From Nosema muscidifuracis (taxonomy: Eukaryota; Microsporidia; Nosematidae): a DNA stretch of 64,000 nucleotides. Shown here piece after piece: positions 1 through 13,329 of this stretch. The notes under the pieces were generated by a model. It was given only the letters and a program-made list of their open reading frames with translations, did no database searches and was not told where the DNA came from. The DNA lies in NCBI GenBank assembly GCA_028335825.1, contig JAIOKI010000013.1:1-64000 (forward strand), read 5' to 3'. Made by a program: the position numbers and the translations under genes. Position 1 is the stretch's first letter. Every line of letters starts with the position of its first letter.

Positions 1-2396
1 CTAACCTACCTACCTACCTACCTAACCTACCTAACCCTAACCTACCCTACCTACCTACCTACACCTACCTACCTACCTACCTACCTAACCTAACCTACCT
101 AAAACCTACCTACCTACCTACCTACCTAACCTACCTACCTACCTACCTACCTACCTACCTACCTACCTAACCTACCTACCTAACCTACCTACCTACCTAC
201 CTAACCTACTAACCTACCTACCTACCTACCTACCTACCTAACCTACCTACCTACCTACCTACCTACCTACCTACCTACCTACCTACCTACCTACCTAACC
301 TACCTACCTACCTACCTACCTACCTACCTACCTAACCTACCTACCTACCTACCTACCTACCTACCTACCTAACCTACCTACCTACCTACCTACCTACCTA
401 CCTACCTAACCTACCTACCTACCTACCTACCTACCTACCTACCTACCTACCTACCTACCTACCTAACCCTACCTACCTACCTACCTACCTACCTCCTACC
501 TACCTTACCTACCTACCTACCTACCTACCTACCTACCTACCTACCTACCTACCTACCTACCTAACCTACCTACCTACCTACCTACCTACCTACCTACCTA
601 CCTACCTAACCTACCTAACCTACCTACCTACCTAACCTACCTACCTACCTACCTAACCTACCTACCTACCTACCTACCTACCTACCTACCTACCTAACCT
701 ACCTAACCTACCTAACCTACCTACCTACCTACCTACCTACCTAACCTACCTAACCTACCTAACCTACCTACCTACCTACCTACCTAACCTACCTACCTAA
801 CCTACCTACCTACCTACCTAACCTACCTACCTAACCTACCTAACCTACCTACCTAACCTACCTACCCTACCTAACCTACCTACCTACCTACCTACCTACC
901 TAACCTACCTACCTAACCTACCTACCTAACCTACCTAACCTACCTACCTACCTACCTACCTACCTAACCTACCTACCTAACCTACCTACCTACCTAACCT
1001 ACCTAACCTACCTAACCTACCTAACCTACCTACCTAACCTACCTAACCTACCTACCTACCTACCTACCTACCTACCTACCTACCTAACCTACCTAACCTA
1101 CCTACCTAACCTACCTAACCTACCTAACCTACCTACCTACCTACCTACCTACCTACCTACCTAACCTACCTACCTACCTACCTACCTAACCTCTACCTAA
1201 CCTACCTACCTACCTAACCTACCTAACCTACCTAACCTACCTACCTACCTACCTACCTAACCTACCTAACCTACCTACCTACCTAACCTACCTAACCTAC
1301 CTAACCTACCTACCTACCTACCTAACCTACCTACCTACCTACCTAACCTACCTAACCTACCTAACCTACCTAACCTACCTAACCTACCTAACCTACCTAA
1401 CCTACCTACCTACCTACCTAACCTACCTACCTAACCTACCTACCTACCTACCTACCTACCTACCTACCTAACCTACCTACCTACCTACCTAACCTACCTA
1501 ACCTACCTACCTACCTAACCTACCTAACCTACCTACCTACCTAACCTACCTACCTACCTAACCTACCTACCTAACCTACCTACCTACCTACCTACCTACC
1601 TAACCTACCTACCTACCTACCTACCTACCTACCTAACCTACCTAACCTACCTACCTACCTAACCTACCTACCTACCTACCTACCTACCTACCTACCTAAC
1701 CTACCTAACCTACCTACCTACCTAACCTACCTAACCTACCTACCTACCTACCTAACCTACCTACCTACCTAACCTACCTAACCTACCTACCTACCTAACC
1801 TACCTACCTACCTAACCTACCTACCTAACCTACCTACCTACCTAACCTACCTAACCTACCTAACCTACCTACCTACCTACCTAACCTACCTACCTACCTA
1901 CCTACCTACCTACCTACCTAACCTACCTACCTACCTACCTACCTACCTACCTAACCTACCTAACCTACCTAACCTACCTACCTACCTACCTAACCTACCT
2001 ACCTAACCTACCTAACCTACCTAACCTACCTACCTACCTACCTACCTAACCTACCTAACCTACCTAACCTACCTACCTAACCTACCTACCTAACCTACCT
2101 ACCTAACCTACCTAACCTACCTAACCTACCTAACCTACCTACCTACCTACCTACCTACCTACCTACCTACCTACCTACCTACCTACCTACCTAACCTACC
2201 TACCTACCTAACCTACCTAACCTACCTAACCTACCTACCTACCTACCTACCTAACCTACCTACCTACCTACCTACCTACCTACCTACCTACCTACCTAAC
2301 CTACCTACCTACCTACCTAACCTACCTACCTACCTACCTACCTACCTACCTACCTACCTACCTACCTACCTAACCCTAACCTACCTACCTAACCTA
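1..2396. repeat. Left telomere, mixed CCTA/CCTAA array
   Basis: The first 2.4 kb is an uninterrupted array of CCTA with frequent CCTAA and a few CCCTAA variants. The opposite strand therefore reads TAGG/TTAGG towards the left end of the window. The array starts at base 1, so its true length is unknown. It stops abruptly at a TAATATTTCACAAT junction. The C-rich strand running 5' to 3' into the chromosome is the expected orientation for a left chromosome end. The irregular mix of 4- and 5-base units suggests a slippery telomerase template, or read error in low-complexity sequence; the sequence alone cannot separate these. Confidence 0.96.
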
Positions 2397-2631
2397 ATAT
2401 TTCACAATATTTAATTATCTAGAAAATAAAATATTTTTAGATGACGTGTCTTCTCAGAACAATTATAGATATTTCTAAGAAAAAATTACAAAATATAATT
2501 TTTAAATTTAGACATAATAAATATTTATTTCGATTATTATTCAATTTTTTTTATACAGAAGAAGATGAGTAAATGACATTAAATATATTGATGTCAAATG
2601 ATAATTCTGTCAGGAAGAAATATATATAAGA
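2395..2631. repeat. Subtelomeric repeat, copy 1 (237 bp)
   Basis: This segment abuts the telomere and matches 43628-43864 base for base without gaps. I counted about six substitutions (roughly 97% identity). It contains the core TTTTTAGATGACGTGT near its left third. No open frame of note runs through it. It is best read as a subtelomere-specific repeat. It has no recognised inverted ends or protein. Confidence 0.9.
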
Positions 2632-3305
2632 AATAAATAAAAAATATATTTAATATAATATTAGATATTTTATTTAATTAATAATAATATAAATCTGGAT
2701 TAATTTGGTGAACTTTTAAACATCATCTCGAAATGTATAACTTCTTTTTTCTATTTTATTTTTACCAATTTAATATACGTGATTAAATTATCCATCTGGA
2801 ATTATTTATGACTTTTAAATATCTTAGAAATAAATACAATTTCGTCTTTTCTTGATCAGACCACACTAAAAATATGATTGAAAGAGCAAGAGAATATACA
2901 GTCTAATTTTAACAATATTGAAGTATTTATATTTATTTAAATTCAAGAATTTTTTTTCATAAATTTTCAATTTTGTACTATGTAGTAATTAATATAATAT
3001 CAAAATAATATATTGAAGTATATAATTTACACACTTTTTCACAGTCCTAATGCAAGTAATACTTCAATGCATAGGGTTTGATATTCTGCTGTTGACTTTG
3101 ATTAAGGTACCAATACTTAGATGATGCTATTTTTTGAGTTCTGTAATATGTTTTTTGTGATATTTTTTTTCTTACGTTATAATTTACGTTTCACAAGGAA
3201 AAACTAATTATCAGTGTTTTTAGACTATTAAAATCTGTCAAATTATCAAATTTTTTTATTTGATTTGAGACATGAATTTTTTTATATAAAATCATGTAAT
3301 TAATT
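2632..3305. other. No gene seen
   Basis: AT-rich sequence with stops in all frames. The opening bases after the repeat do not match those that follow the copy at 43.6 kb, so the duplication ends at 2631. Confidence 0.6.
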
Positions 3306-3656
3306 TTAAAATAATTTATTGAAAGAAATCCATAATTCCTGATTCAAATTATAAAAATAATATTCTAATATTACACCCACAGTAGGTAGTAGGAGTACAA
3401 GAACTAATAGTATGTAAAAGATATAGCATATTACTCTGGGAGTATCACGACCTTCATAAACAAACAATATAATCCTAGCAAATATTAAAAAAATAAACGA
3501 AATAAAAAAACACAAAATAACTGTAAAATGATCAAGCAAGATATTTTGATCAAGTTCTGATACATGCTTTATAGTGATATAAGGATCTAAAATGTTTTCA
3601 GATAAGTTATATTTCGTGTGCACTGTATTTTCATATTCTTGTTCTGACGTTCTGTT
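3306..3656 (-). pseudogene. Fragment of a two-pass membrane protein
   Basis: An open frame of about 115 codons has no ATG start; the only near-start codon is a GTG, which is not expected in a eukaryote. It encodes a hydrophilic stretch (around LSENILDPYITIKHVSEL) and then two strongly hydrophobic segments separated by a charged loop (RIILFVYEGRDTPRV), and ends shortly after the second. Two clean membrane spans with a charged turn argue that this was coding. I do not recognise the family. The fragment probably represents the C-terminal part of a decayed subtelomeric gene. A start or exon further upstream was not found. Confidence 0.4.
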
Positions 3657-3659
3657 TGT

Positions 3660-4551
3660 TCAGTATGCTTTATTTAGTATGTTAAGTAGTACAAGAAATG
3701 ATATCATAGGGTATGATTAAAAATTTATTTTAGAAAATAACATAAAATTTATATAAATGAAACTAATTATATAATAATCATAATCACTAACTTTTATCTA
3801 TTATTTATAATTTATTTATTCTTACATATTTTATTATTTCAATATTCACAACAGAGTAATATAAGACCAATATTAAATAAATTATCTGTCTGTCAATGCT
3901 AATTTAATATTTGTGATTATTTAAAATATCCATACGTCAAATCATAACAAAATTCTTCATGAATGAAAAAATAATTATATAAGTAATCTTTGTGTTTAGT
4001 ATTTTAATTTAACTAATTTTCAATCTAAATGCTATCGATGTCTTTTTCTTCCTAGTCAAGAGAAATTTTTTATAAAGTATTAATAAGATTCTGGAATGAA
4101 TATATATTTCGATTTAAATGGTTTATCAATTGATACAATATTTTATTTGTTCAGTATTCTATGTAAGATATAACTTAATTTTTCAAAAGATTTTATGATC
4201 TTGTCATATTTAATTCTACAGAAGAAACATTTAAACCTTCACATCTTGTAATATTTATCATATCAATTTATAAGAAATTTGTAAATTTATCGTCAAGAAG
4301 TTTTTCTACGTCAAAGTTTTGAATTAGAACTAGTCAATATACATTCTTTAAAATTTCTATATAAAGTATTTTCGGTTGATAATATTTTATATTTATTTTA
4401 TATGTTTACTATAATAGAGTTTAACATTTAGTTATGTATTCTGAAAATAATTAAACGTTAAAATTAGAAAGAAATCAAGTAAAATTTTGGTGTACAACAT
4501 TAATAATATTTCATTCCAATTTTACTTTAAGTGTAAATTACATTATATATA
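3660..4551. other. No gene seen
   Basis: Nearly pure A/T with scattered stops in every frame. I see no recognisable coding relic or RNA gene. Confidence 0.55.
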
Positions 4552-4950
4552 TCAAAATTTATTCGTTAGTGAGTTTATATTTTTATCTCCACCCTTTATT
4601 AAAACACTATTTGGTGTCGTTTTATAGTAGAACATAGCATCTTTACATTTACGTGATAGAGGACAGGGATGTGATTCTATTAAAGCTTTTATATTAAAAC
4701 CTGTTGGCAAATCTTTTAAGGTGATTTTTTTAAATTCTACTTATAATTCTTCAATAATTTTAGTATATTGTGTATATTTATAATCAATTAATAATATAGG
4801 AGCATTTTTAAATCCTTCTTTATTCATTCCTTCAATATAAAAATCGGTGATATCTTTTAATAAAATAGAATCAGATTTTAAAATTGTATTTTTTGTCTTT
4901 TTAAGATCAGCAGTAAATATAGTTGTAAATAAAATACAAATGATATTCAT
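4552..4950 (-). pseudogene. Small secreted protein, one in-frame stop
   Basis: The ATG is preceded by an AACCTTA box, the local start-site signature. The first 69 codons give a signal peptide (MNIICILFTTIFTADL) and a short soluble stretch ending in a TAA. The same frame then stays open for another 62 codons to a TGA, with coding-like composition including a cysteine motif (HPCPLSRKCKDAMFYY). Without the stop, the product would be about 132 residues. This could be a young pseudogene, a polymorphism, a base-call error, or a true 69-residue protein. The family is not recognised. The cysteine-rich second half argues that the longer frame was the original gene. Confidence 0.6.
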
Positions 4951-7042
4951 TAAGGTTAAAAAAATTTATTATTTAACATAAAACAAATTAAATTTGACAT
5001 AATCATAATTCAAATAAATAATTTTAATTTTCTTAGATTTTATTATATATTATTTCATTTTGTGTTTATCTAAATTAAATTATCTTTTAATTAATTTTTT
5101 AAACTTGATATTTTTTTGTATGATAGTATATATAATAATGTTTGCAAAGACATATATTTAAATTATTAATTTAAACTCAGTGTTTTTACATAAACATATA
5201 ATTTAATTTTTTTTATTGAATCAAAGATCTGATTAATTGATTTATATCCATATCTATAAAAGTAATTATTGTAAAAAATATCTTAATTTAAAATCTTTAG
5301 TATTTAATTAAATTCAAAATCATTATTAGTTTCTAAATATATTTCATACACATTTAGTCTTTTTATAGTGCTAAATAATTTATTTAAATTTTTAATTTAT
5401 TTTTAAATCAAACAATAAAATTTTCATGTGTAAATAACAAATATTTCTCAATTATCTACAATATATTAAATTTATTATTAATTTACTTCTTATGCTCATT
5501 GTGATATAATTTTGACCCCTAGTTATTAATAATGTATTTTTATAATCAAAGTAAATTATGATAATTATTAGAATGCTATTTTATAGGATTAATATAATCT
5601 CTTGTTTTAATACAATCAATGAATATAGAATTTATAAATATAAATTATTAACTATTTACAATATAATTCATGTGAGTTATAAAAATAGACGAGATATGAT
5701 ACATTGATTTTTAAGTAAGAAATTAAACGTATCATTATAAAATATATATTTTCATTTCTCTTTAATATTAACAGTCTAAAGATCATTGTAAATTTATAAT
5801 CATCTTTCTAATCAATATATTTTATTTTTCTAAAAGAAAACATGTGTGTATTTATATCTCTTAATTTCTTCTCTAGAATGATATTCATATATTTATTAAT
5901 TCTAATTATTTTCTAGATATTATAATATATTAACAATGTTTAGAACAAATCATCAATACAATTCTTATAATATGACAAACATCTCAATTAACACTATGTA
6001 AAAGTTTTAATAAAATATAATTTCATAAGAATGTTTTACAATACAGATATTTAAAAAAAAACAATTTAACAAATATGATAAATTTTTATATGATTGTCAT
6101 AAGTCTATGGATATTATCATGTTAATAATGAAAAATTGAATTATCTAAATAATAATCAATCACATTAACAAATGCTAGTAAAATAAATGTAAAATGTAGT
6201 ACTTAATACTTCTTATTATTTTTATCTATAAATGATATAAATAGTTTATTTTTTATATTGTTTAGGGGTATATCAATACATCGAAAATATTTCACTGATG
6301 AGAAATAAATAATTTTTTTGCAATAGATACGAAAATATATATTTTCTCATTTTTAACATCAAAATAGATTTAAAAACATAAAGCAATAATATATCATTGA
6401 TTTTTCTATGATATTAATAATTCACATACATTAAATCTATACAAAAATTCTGTTGTTATGATGTTCAATATTAGTATTTATTTTTTTACTAAATACACTT
6501 AACTTATAAAAGTCTAACACTGATTAATAATTCTATGTTTACGACAAAGTGATATTAAAAAAGATACAATCATTACATATTTTATAATATATTAAAATTA
6601 TCTGATAACAAAATATGAGTTATTATTATCTCATAAATGTTTTAATGACTTTCATAAATTATACTAAATCACGATGAAATTGAATGTATAGGAAATATAA
6701 AATCGATTATCAATGTGGTATATATGATATTGTTTTTTTATGGTTCGATAACGAATATTTTAATTTTTCTTTGATTTTTAAAAACTTCAAGATATAAATT
6801 AATACATACTGATATGAATAACAAATTATTAATAATGTTTTAATAAAACTTTTTGCTATTTATGAAGATTTCGTCAATATATTATGTAAAGTTTATGATT
6901 TAAGAGATTTATGTATGAACTAACCTTAGTGTATAGAATTTAATATGAAGAAAGTATAAAAAGAAATTCAAATCATATTGAAAATTACTACAAGTTTATT
7001 GATTCTGAAATTATGAACAATAGTCTATCAGCAGTATATATT
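4951..7042. other. Gene-free AT-rich stretch
   Basis: About 2 kb with no frame of useful length on either strand and no recognisable relic. Confidence 0.5.
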
Positions 7043-7420
7043 TTATTCTATGATATTTCTGTCAATAATCTCAGCTTTATTATTTATTATTTTACTAATT
7101 TTAGGATTACAAGATAATATAAAGAATAATATTTTTATTAGACCTACTACTCTAATGATACGTTCTAAATTTTTTGTATCGAATAAAAAAATTAATATCA
7201 TGTGAATTATTATGTCCAAATTATTTTTATAAATCTTTATTTTTCATCCCTACAAGATTCTGTCGTATTTATCAATAATATTATTTATATAAAAATAAAT
7301 GTCTATATAAAAGGTCACCATCTTCGACTTTTAAATGTTTTATCATATTTATCAAGTTATATAATTTATTGATGTGTTTCATTTCTTCAATTTCATAAAA
7401 TCCATTATTTATACTTAGTC
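7043..7420 (-). pseudogene. Relic of the 20.8-kb secreted-protein family
   Basis: Two short coding-like patches lie on the minus strand. The upstream one (about 7415-7291) reads like EIEEMKHINKLYNLINMIKH. The downstream one (about 7170-7043) contains KILFFILSCNPKIS. The second resembles SYLIICCNPKLN in the 442-residue protein at 20839-22167, and the first resembles that protein's helical segment around DLIFKYMNFMKEF. The patches are separated by stops and lie in different frames, so the gene is dead. The match is short and made by eye. Confidence 0.4.
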
Positions 7421-8048
7421 TTTATATTCATAATCATTTTATATACTTACTATTTCAATACTTATAGCTTGTAAATTTTATGGTCTTATGAATTGAATCC
7501 GATAAAAGATATTTTATGACTATTTTATAGTCTTTCAAGATACAATCTTTCTATATGGAATAACGATTTTAAAAAAAAAAGATACAATATATTAGTTACA
7601 TTTTTATTCCTTGTATTTATTTTTTTCTATGATATATAAATCTCAATATTATGTATAAATAAACTTTTATCCTTTTTGCATTGGTTCTTCTTTTTATTGT
7701 ATATTTCTCTTTGAATTCTCAGTAAAGTCATTTTAAAAATTATATATAGACATTAAATTAAGAAACTACTTTCAGTTATCTTATATAATATTATTAATAC
7801 AAAGTAATTGTTTCTAAAAATTAATTATAATATATAAATTTCTAGTAAGATTAAATTTATAAACTTAATATGTGTAAAAATATACCTTTGTTGATATTCT
7901 TATTATTACTGTAATATTTAAAAGATTATTGAATTAATGATGGTCTATTTATTCTTATGGAAATTAATAAAGTAAAAATTAATGCAATATAAATTTTATA
8001 AGTATATTTAATAAAGTAAAATAAATGAATAATAGCTAATAAAATTTA
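7421..8048. other. No gene seen
   Basis: AT-rich spacer between the relic and the 3' end of the next minus-strand gene. Upstream parts of the relic may continue here, but nothing readable remains. Confidence 0.5.
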
Positions 8049-8792
8049 TTAGTTAACATATAATATTTTCTTAAATTTCTCTTCTAAAATTGTAAATAGA
8101 CAAAAGTATGAAATCTCATCATTTATAATTTTAAAATTATTAGATATTTCATAGTTAACATCATAAAAATTTTCAATATTCATGTTATTAAAATCTTCAA
8201 AACTACTTCTGGAATATTTATCTTTACGTATTTTTTCAAGCAAATATATTAAAGCTTTCTTAAAAACAGACATATATTCTTTTCTATCTGTGCCATCATA
8301 CCTATATGATTTTAATAGAACGTGTAAGATAGATTTTTCATTAGTAAAATTGAAATTTCCACAGATATCTCCATAAGTATCAAAAGGTTTACATTTATCC
8401 AAAATCTCTTTTTTTTTATTATCAGTAGATCGAATAATAATGTTTAGTTTGCTAGCTAACTCAATCAGATGTTTTCTACTTGGATCAAACAATTTGCTAT
8501 TGAAAAATAATGAAGTACACATAATACATTCATTAGATTTAATATAATATCCTCTCTGTATACCAGAATATTTAAATCTTTCTGATAGATATAACATATT
8601 ATCTTCAAATAATTCTTGGGTATTTAGTTTGATTTCTTCTACTAAACTAACTCCATCAAATAAATCAAACCTACAAAAGCTAAAAGTATCTAAGATAATA
8701 TCATCAGTGTTATCTAAAAATCTTCCAAATATATCAAATTCCATCCAATTATCTTTAATTGATAAAACACTTGCAAAAAAAATAAAATTCAT
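8049..8792 (-). CDS. Putative secreted protein, 247 residues
   Basis: An intact frame starts at an ATG preceded by TTTACCTT, which fits the local start-site signature. The N-terminus (MNFIFFASVLS) is a short hydrophobic leader, so the product is likely secreted or enters the secretory route. The body is soluble and mostly helical by composition, with a few cysteines (ECIMC at about 98-102, CKPF and ICGNF around 145-155). There is no second membrane span. I do not recognise a domain. The C-terminal segment (ISYFCLFTILEEKFKKIL) loosely resembles the end of the broken gene at 62205-63898, which may mean a distant shared family; this is weak. No neighbour shares its strand closely enough to suggest an operon. 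Confidence 0.7.
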   Translation of the reverse strand: MNFIFFASVLSIKDNWMEFDIFGRFLDNTDDIILDTFSFCRFDLFDGVSLVEEIKLNTQELFEDNMLYLSERFKYSGIQRGYYIKSNECIMCTSLFFNSKLFDPSRKHLIELASKLNIIIRSTDNKKKEILDKCKPFDTYGDICGNFNFTNEKSILHVLLKSYRYDGTDRKEYMSVFKKALIYLLEKIRKDKYSRSSFEDFNNMNIENFYDVNYEISNNFKIINDEISYFCLFTILEEKFKKILYVN

Positions 8793-8797
8793 AAGGT
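8793..8797 (-). promoter_or_regulatory. CC-type start-site box
   Basis: On the minus strand ACC followed by TT sits directly before the ATG of the 8.0-8.8 kb gene. It is a weaker form of the CCC box seen at the array genes. Confidence 0.35.
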
Positions 8798-8924
8798 AAA
8801 AAATTTAAAATCTTTAGGTAATGAATTAAAAATAAACAAAATTTAATGTCTAATGTAATAAATTTAATAATATAAAATTTATCTTTATATAGTAAATTAA
8901 AATTTATATTTTTATGTAATAATT

Positions 8925-9030
8925 TAAATAATATAATATTTAATATATTTATGTGATTCTAATTAATAAAATTTATTATATTTGAGTAATATATTAAATA
9001 ATATAATATTTAATTTATTTATGTGATTTC
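8925..9030. repeat. Short tandem duplication, 70-bp period
   Basis: The string TAAATAATATAATATTTAAT begins at 8925 and again at 8995. In both copies it is followed by a TTTATGTGATT stretch. The two copies lie in noncoding sequence just upstream of the gene ending at 8792. Confidence 0.6.
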
Positions 9031-9621
9031 ATTATGAAAAAAGAAATTGATTTTCTATTTAAATAAACTTTTTTATACACTCTTCTATTTAGTATGAAAT
9101 ATGTAAAGATCAAAGTATTATTAATATAGGATAGTTACAATTAGATATTTCTAAGTCAATAATACAAATGTGTAATTTATAATATTTTCTTAAGTAATTT
9201 TAATTTTAACTAAAAGATTTTTTATTCTCAATAAGTCTATTATAATATTAAAGATATATATTATATTTGTAAATAGACTTATTGTTTTATTTTCTTAAAA
9301 TTTTACATTTCGACTTTTTTTTATTTGATATCCTAATATATTATATGAATCTTTTCATAATTACTAATAAAATATAGAATATATGAGATTATTTTAATTT
9401 TTTTACATAAGAATTATAATAATATCCAAAATTATATTTTCATAATACTTCTAAATTATTCTTTGAAGATTATATTTATTCATATGTTAAAATATGAAAC
9501 TATATTGACAATAATAATTCCAAGATTTATTACTGAAGCTTATTTAATATACATGATGCAATCTTTCGGGTCAATAATATCATAATATAAATAAAAGATA
9601 ATGATATCATTATATTTTAAC
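9031..9621. other. No gene seen
   Basis: AT-rich with no supported frame on either strand. Confidence 0.45.
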
Positions 9622-9738
9622 ATGCTTGAAAATAGAATATTCAGATGTGAGATTTTAAAACCAGATAAAATAAATGATACACTTAAAAACCTTCATCTAG
9701 TCTGTGAAAAAGTTCAACTGACAGATACTGTAATTTGA
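9622..9738 (+). pseudogene. Short coding-like relic, 38 codons
   Basis: An ATG-to-TGA frame of 38 codons encodes a balanced sequence (it opens MLENRIFRCEILKPDKIND) with charged and cysteine residues, unlike translated AT-noise. A plausible frame (EAYLIYMMQSFGSI) also occurs just upstream, around 9540. It probably remains from a decayed gene. The function is not recognised. Confidence 0.25.
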
Positions 9739-11279
9739 CATTTTATTCATTCTTCATATTTTCTATATTTCACTCTTTTATGTTTATCATCAATCAAATT
9801 AATTTATGATAATTTAGATCATGTCATGACCAAGAATATATTTTATATATAAAATACTGACCATTTCAAGAATTTTATTCATCCCTTCTTAAGATACTAA
9901 AGGCTTTTCTATAATTAATCATAATTCTAGACTAATTGATATTGAATATCATATACTAATGAGAATAAGTTCTAAATTATATCTAATAATAACCTATTAT
10001 TTATGAATATAATAATTTCACTTATATAATATTCAAGTATATACTAATTTTTTATTGGTCATTTGAATAGAAAAGATCTCATCAAAAATTAAGTAAATAT
10101 GATAAGGAAAAAGAATATAAAGACTTTAATTAATTAATTTTATCTGGTAAATTAAATATAAATAACGAAGCATAAGATATTATAAAAAATTATTTTAATC
10201 AAGAATTTCAAAATAATTATACTTTTTTAGATTTATTATTATAGTGTTTATCTTTTGGGATTCATCTTGATAAGTTATATAATGTTAGTTGAGGTTTGTT
10301 ATAATAATAAAATTAATTTAATTTATACTTATACAGAAGTTTTATTGACTAATTCATATTAGATAGTTTTTCAATTTAATAGTTATATCATAATTTTCTA
10401 AATATGATTTAATAAAGAAAGAATCAATTTATTCCAATTCTCAGATATATATTTATTTCTATGAATATTAATAACCTTGTAATATTTAATTTATAAACTA
10501 ATATAAACAAAGTTTCTGATAATTATGAAAACTTGAATTATAATTTCTCTTTCATAGCAGTATTAAGTTTTAATATTATTTTTATATAAATAGTCTTTTC
10601 ATATATATCATATATATGTAATTAATTTTATACATATAATATTTCAATAAGTACATATTTAAATACAATTATCTCATCCTGATCTATTATCACATCATCG
10701 ACTAAAGAGAGTAATAGTTATCTCAATTAATTAGCCATTATTACAATTATAATCTTCTCAATTTTAAATATTTACATTTATAAATAACAATAATAATATA
10801 AAGTTTTTATACAAAAATAGCAATTAATAAAATCACGGATTCTAAAACATTTTATTTTCATTATTATATTTTATGAAATAACTCTAAATATTACTGATTA
10901 AGTCATATATTTCATGTTAAGTGTTTATAAAATTTACTATTTAGACGTAAAATTAAACTCATATATGACCTTATTAATTCTCTTGAACATGAATTATTCA
11001 AAAATAAATCAGTTAGATAAAAATATAACTAAATTTTTTTAATTAGCTTATCAATGTAATTTGAACAGAATATTATTCTAAATGTTTCTTAAGTCTATAG
11101 AAATATATCAATACAGTTGTCTATATAATACATCATTTTTTATTCTCTTCAATTATTAATTTTCTATATATATATACCCCAGTGAGGAGACAAAAAAGTG
11201 AAGAAATTAGTATAAATAAAAAATATTTGTTTTATATTGTATTCTAAGTATCATCAAAACTCAGAGTTTTTTCTGCTTC
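9739..11279. other. No gene seen
   Basis: Long AT-rich stretch with stops throughout. No supported frame was found on either strand. Confidence 0.45.
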
Positions 11280-11520
11280 ATAATAAATATTTAAATAATT
11301 TTCTTATTATTTATGTCTATAATCATGATATTATTTATAAAGAGGCTGTAAATCTGTAATGAAAAAATAAAAATTATGAAAAGATACTAAAATTTATAGT
11401 ATATCCTTTTAATAAACAATTTTATTTATTCTTAATAAATGGAAACAAATCATATTCAATATAATAATTTTATCAATGAAGGGAAAAATTATATATTAAA
11501 TACATAGAATAATATTCAAT
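11280..11520. repeat. Diverged dispersed repeat, copy at 11.3 kb
   Basis: This stretch shares an ordered series of short matches with about 40660-40870: TTATTATTTATG, TATAATCAT, CTGTAAATCT, then CAATCATATT-like and TATATAATACATA-like blocks at similar spacing. It is clearly diverged. The second copy lies inside the Ty3/gypsy fossil at 39.3-43.6 kb, so this may be a stray piece of that element family. Confidence 0.4.
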
Positions 11521-13153
11521 AATCTAAATATTTTGTTATATTTGAAAATCTCTGAGGTTCTAGTGTAATGGTAATTATCATTACATTGACTTATTAATAC
11601 AATTGTTTTTTTGTATATAATTAGACTTTATATCTGAATAATATAAGAAGATATTTATATAAATACATATCTATATCTTATTATCATTCTATTCTAATTT
11701 GACATTTAAATTTAATTAATTCACATGTCATTAGGATAATATTATTTAATAAGTTCATATTTTGTATTAAAAATAATTTTATAGTCTATAATATTAATTT
11801 ATATATCTTTTATAGAATTATAGCATTTATTTTCTTACCCTCGATATAATAAGAATATTTAATGAATGTTTGAAATTCAATTTTATTTATTATATATATA
11901 TATAAAAACTTTACGATTCTTGAATATTTTTACCCTAGTATATTAGTATCATATAAAAGTATTTTAATCAATATATAATTTGCTATATGTGTTTTTTAAA
12001 TTTAATATATTCTGATTGGAGTAGTAAATAATTACTTATATATCGGGATATTTAATTATATTTTGGTTCATCCTCTTTTCAACTCATTTTAATATATCAT
12101 AGACATGACATTGATTACTGACAAGATTTAGAAACACATGATAGAACTCTAAAAATTAAAAGTTATTATATTAGACTAGTCTTCTTTATTAACTCATTTG
12201 ACATGTCAAAATGTATTCATCTGACAAGTAATATACTTATTATTATTAGATTTATAATTTATTTACTCCTATTGACAAAAATTATATTTACTTTTTTTAT
12301 ATAATAGATACAATCATAAACTTTAGTTAATTAAAAAGATTATATAAGTTCTAATATAACATAAATTGATTAGTACTTATACTTATGAAATATGTAAATT
12401 ATAATTTAATTAATGTATCATCTTAAGAAGATATATATCACTAGTTTTTAAAAATATAATTAATTCTGAATTCTTGTATTATATTTTATATATACATATG
12501 AATAATATTTATTTTCAATCATAAATTTATTGATCCCTTTTATGTAAAATAAAGATTAACTGAATTAGTATATATTCAATTATAGGATAATATAAAACGA
12601 AAATATAAAAAATTTATAATATATAAATATTGTAATGGTATATCATAAAAGATCGATATTAGAAGCTAAATGAAGTATAATTATTGTAATTGATATTTAT
12701 TAATATTTTTAATTTATTTTCTTTTTACATGTGATAGATTATCTTAAATTTTATTCCTCATTAAGTATGACTAAAGATAATTTTATTATTTTAAAATGAT
12801 AATTAATTTCAATAATAAAATATCTGATTTTTATAGATGAAGATCATTAATTAAAAGTCGTTATATAGGTAAATATTTTTTATATATTATTTTGTGCACC
12901 ATAATAAGTTTATAAATTTTCATTTTTTATTTAATGTCTAATTTTTATGTTCTATATGTATGAATATATTTGATAATAATTCTATGGAGCATATTATTAA
13001 TATTATTTAGATTCATACACATAATAAATATACTAACATATATTTTGATATTATCTATATATAGTGATGAATATCTGGATTTAACAATCTAAGAAAAGTC
13101 GAAGTAGCAAAGAAAACAAGTATGAATTGTTAACTAATCATTCTAAATATACA
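11521..13153. other. No gene seen
   Basis: AT-rich spacer. A tRNA-like D-arm string at about 11556-11590 was considered and rejected. No coding frame is supported. Confidence 0.45.
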
Positions 13154-13329
13154 ATGAAGATTATATCTAGCATAATAAATGTGTTACTTTATACAGTCAA
13201 ATTATAGTAGAATTCAGAAATGATTTAAATACTCCAGAAAACCTTAATATAAACATTAGTAGAACACTCAACATATTAGATACAACAAGTGAAGATGTAT
13301 CAATTGAGAAATCTATAAAATATAAATAA
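13154..13329 (+). pseudogene. Relic of a small secreted protein
   Basis: An ATG opens a leader-like segment (MKIISSIINVLLYTVKL) that ends at a stop. In another frame, soluble coding-like sequence follows immediately (IVEFRNDLNTPENLN, then LDTTSEDVSIEKS) up to a TAA. Signal peptide plus hydrophilic body in the right order suggests a decayed short secreted-protein gene with a lesion near codon 18. The family is unknown. Confidence 0.35.

Noticed and set aside
8182-8376. Plus-strand frame of 64 codons
   Set aside because: It lies wholly inside the better-supported secreted-protein gene on the minus strand.
9622-9738. Resemblance of the 38-codon frame to the start of PCNA
   Set aside because: Only a few residues agree and the conserved DNA-clamp motifs are absent.
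11556-11630. tRNA-like start (GGTTCTAGTGTAATGGTAATTATCAT)
   Set aside because: The D-arm-like string is suggestive, but no anticodon stem, T-arm or matching acceptor follows.
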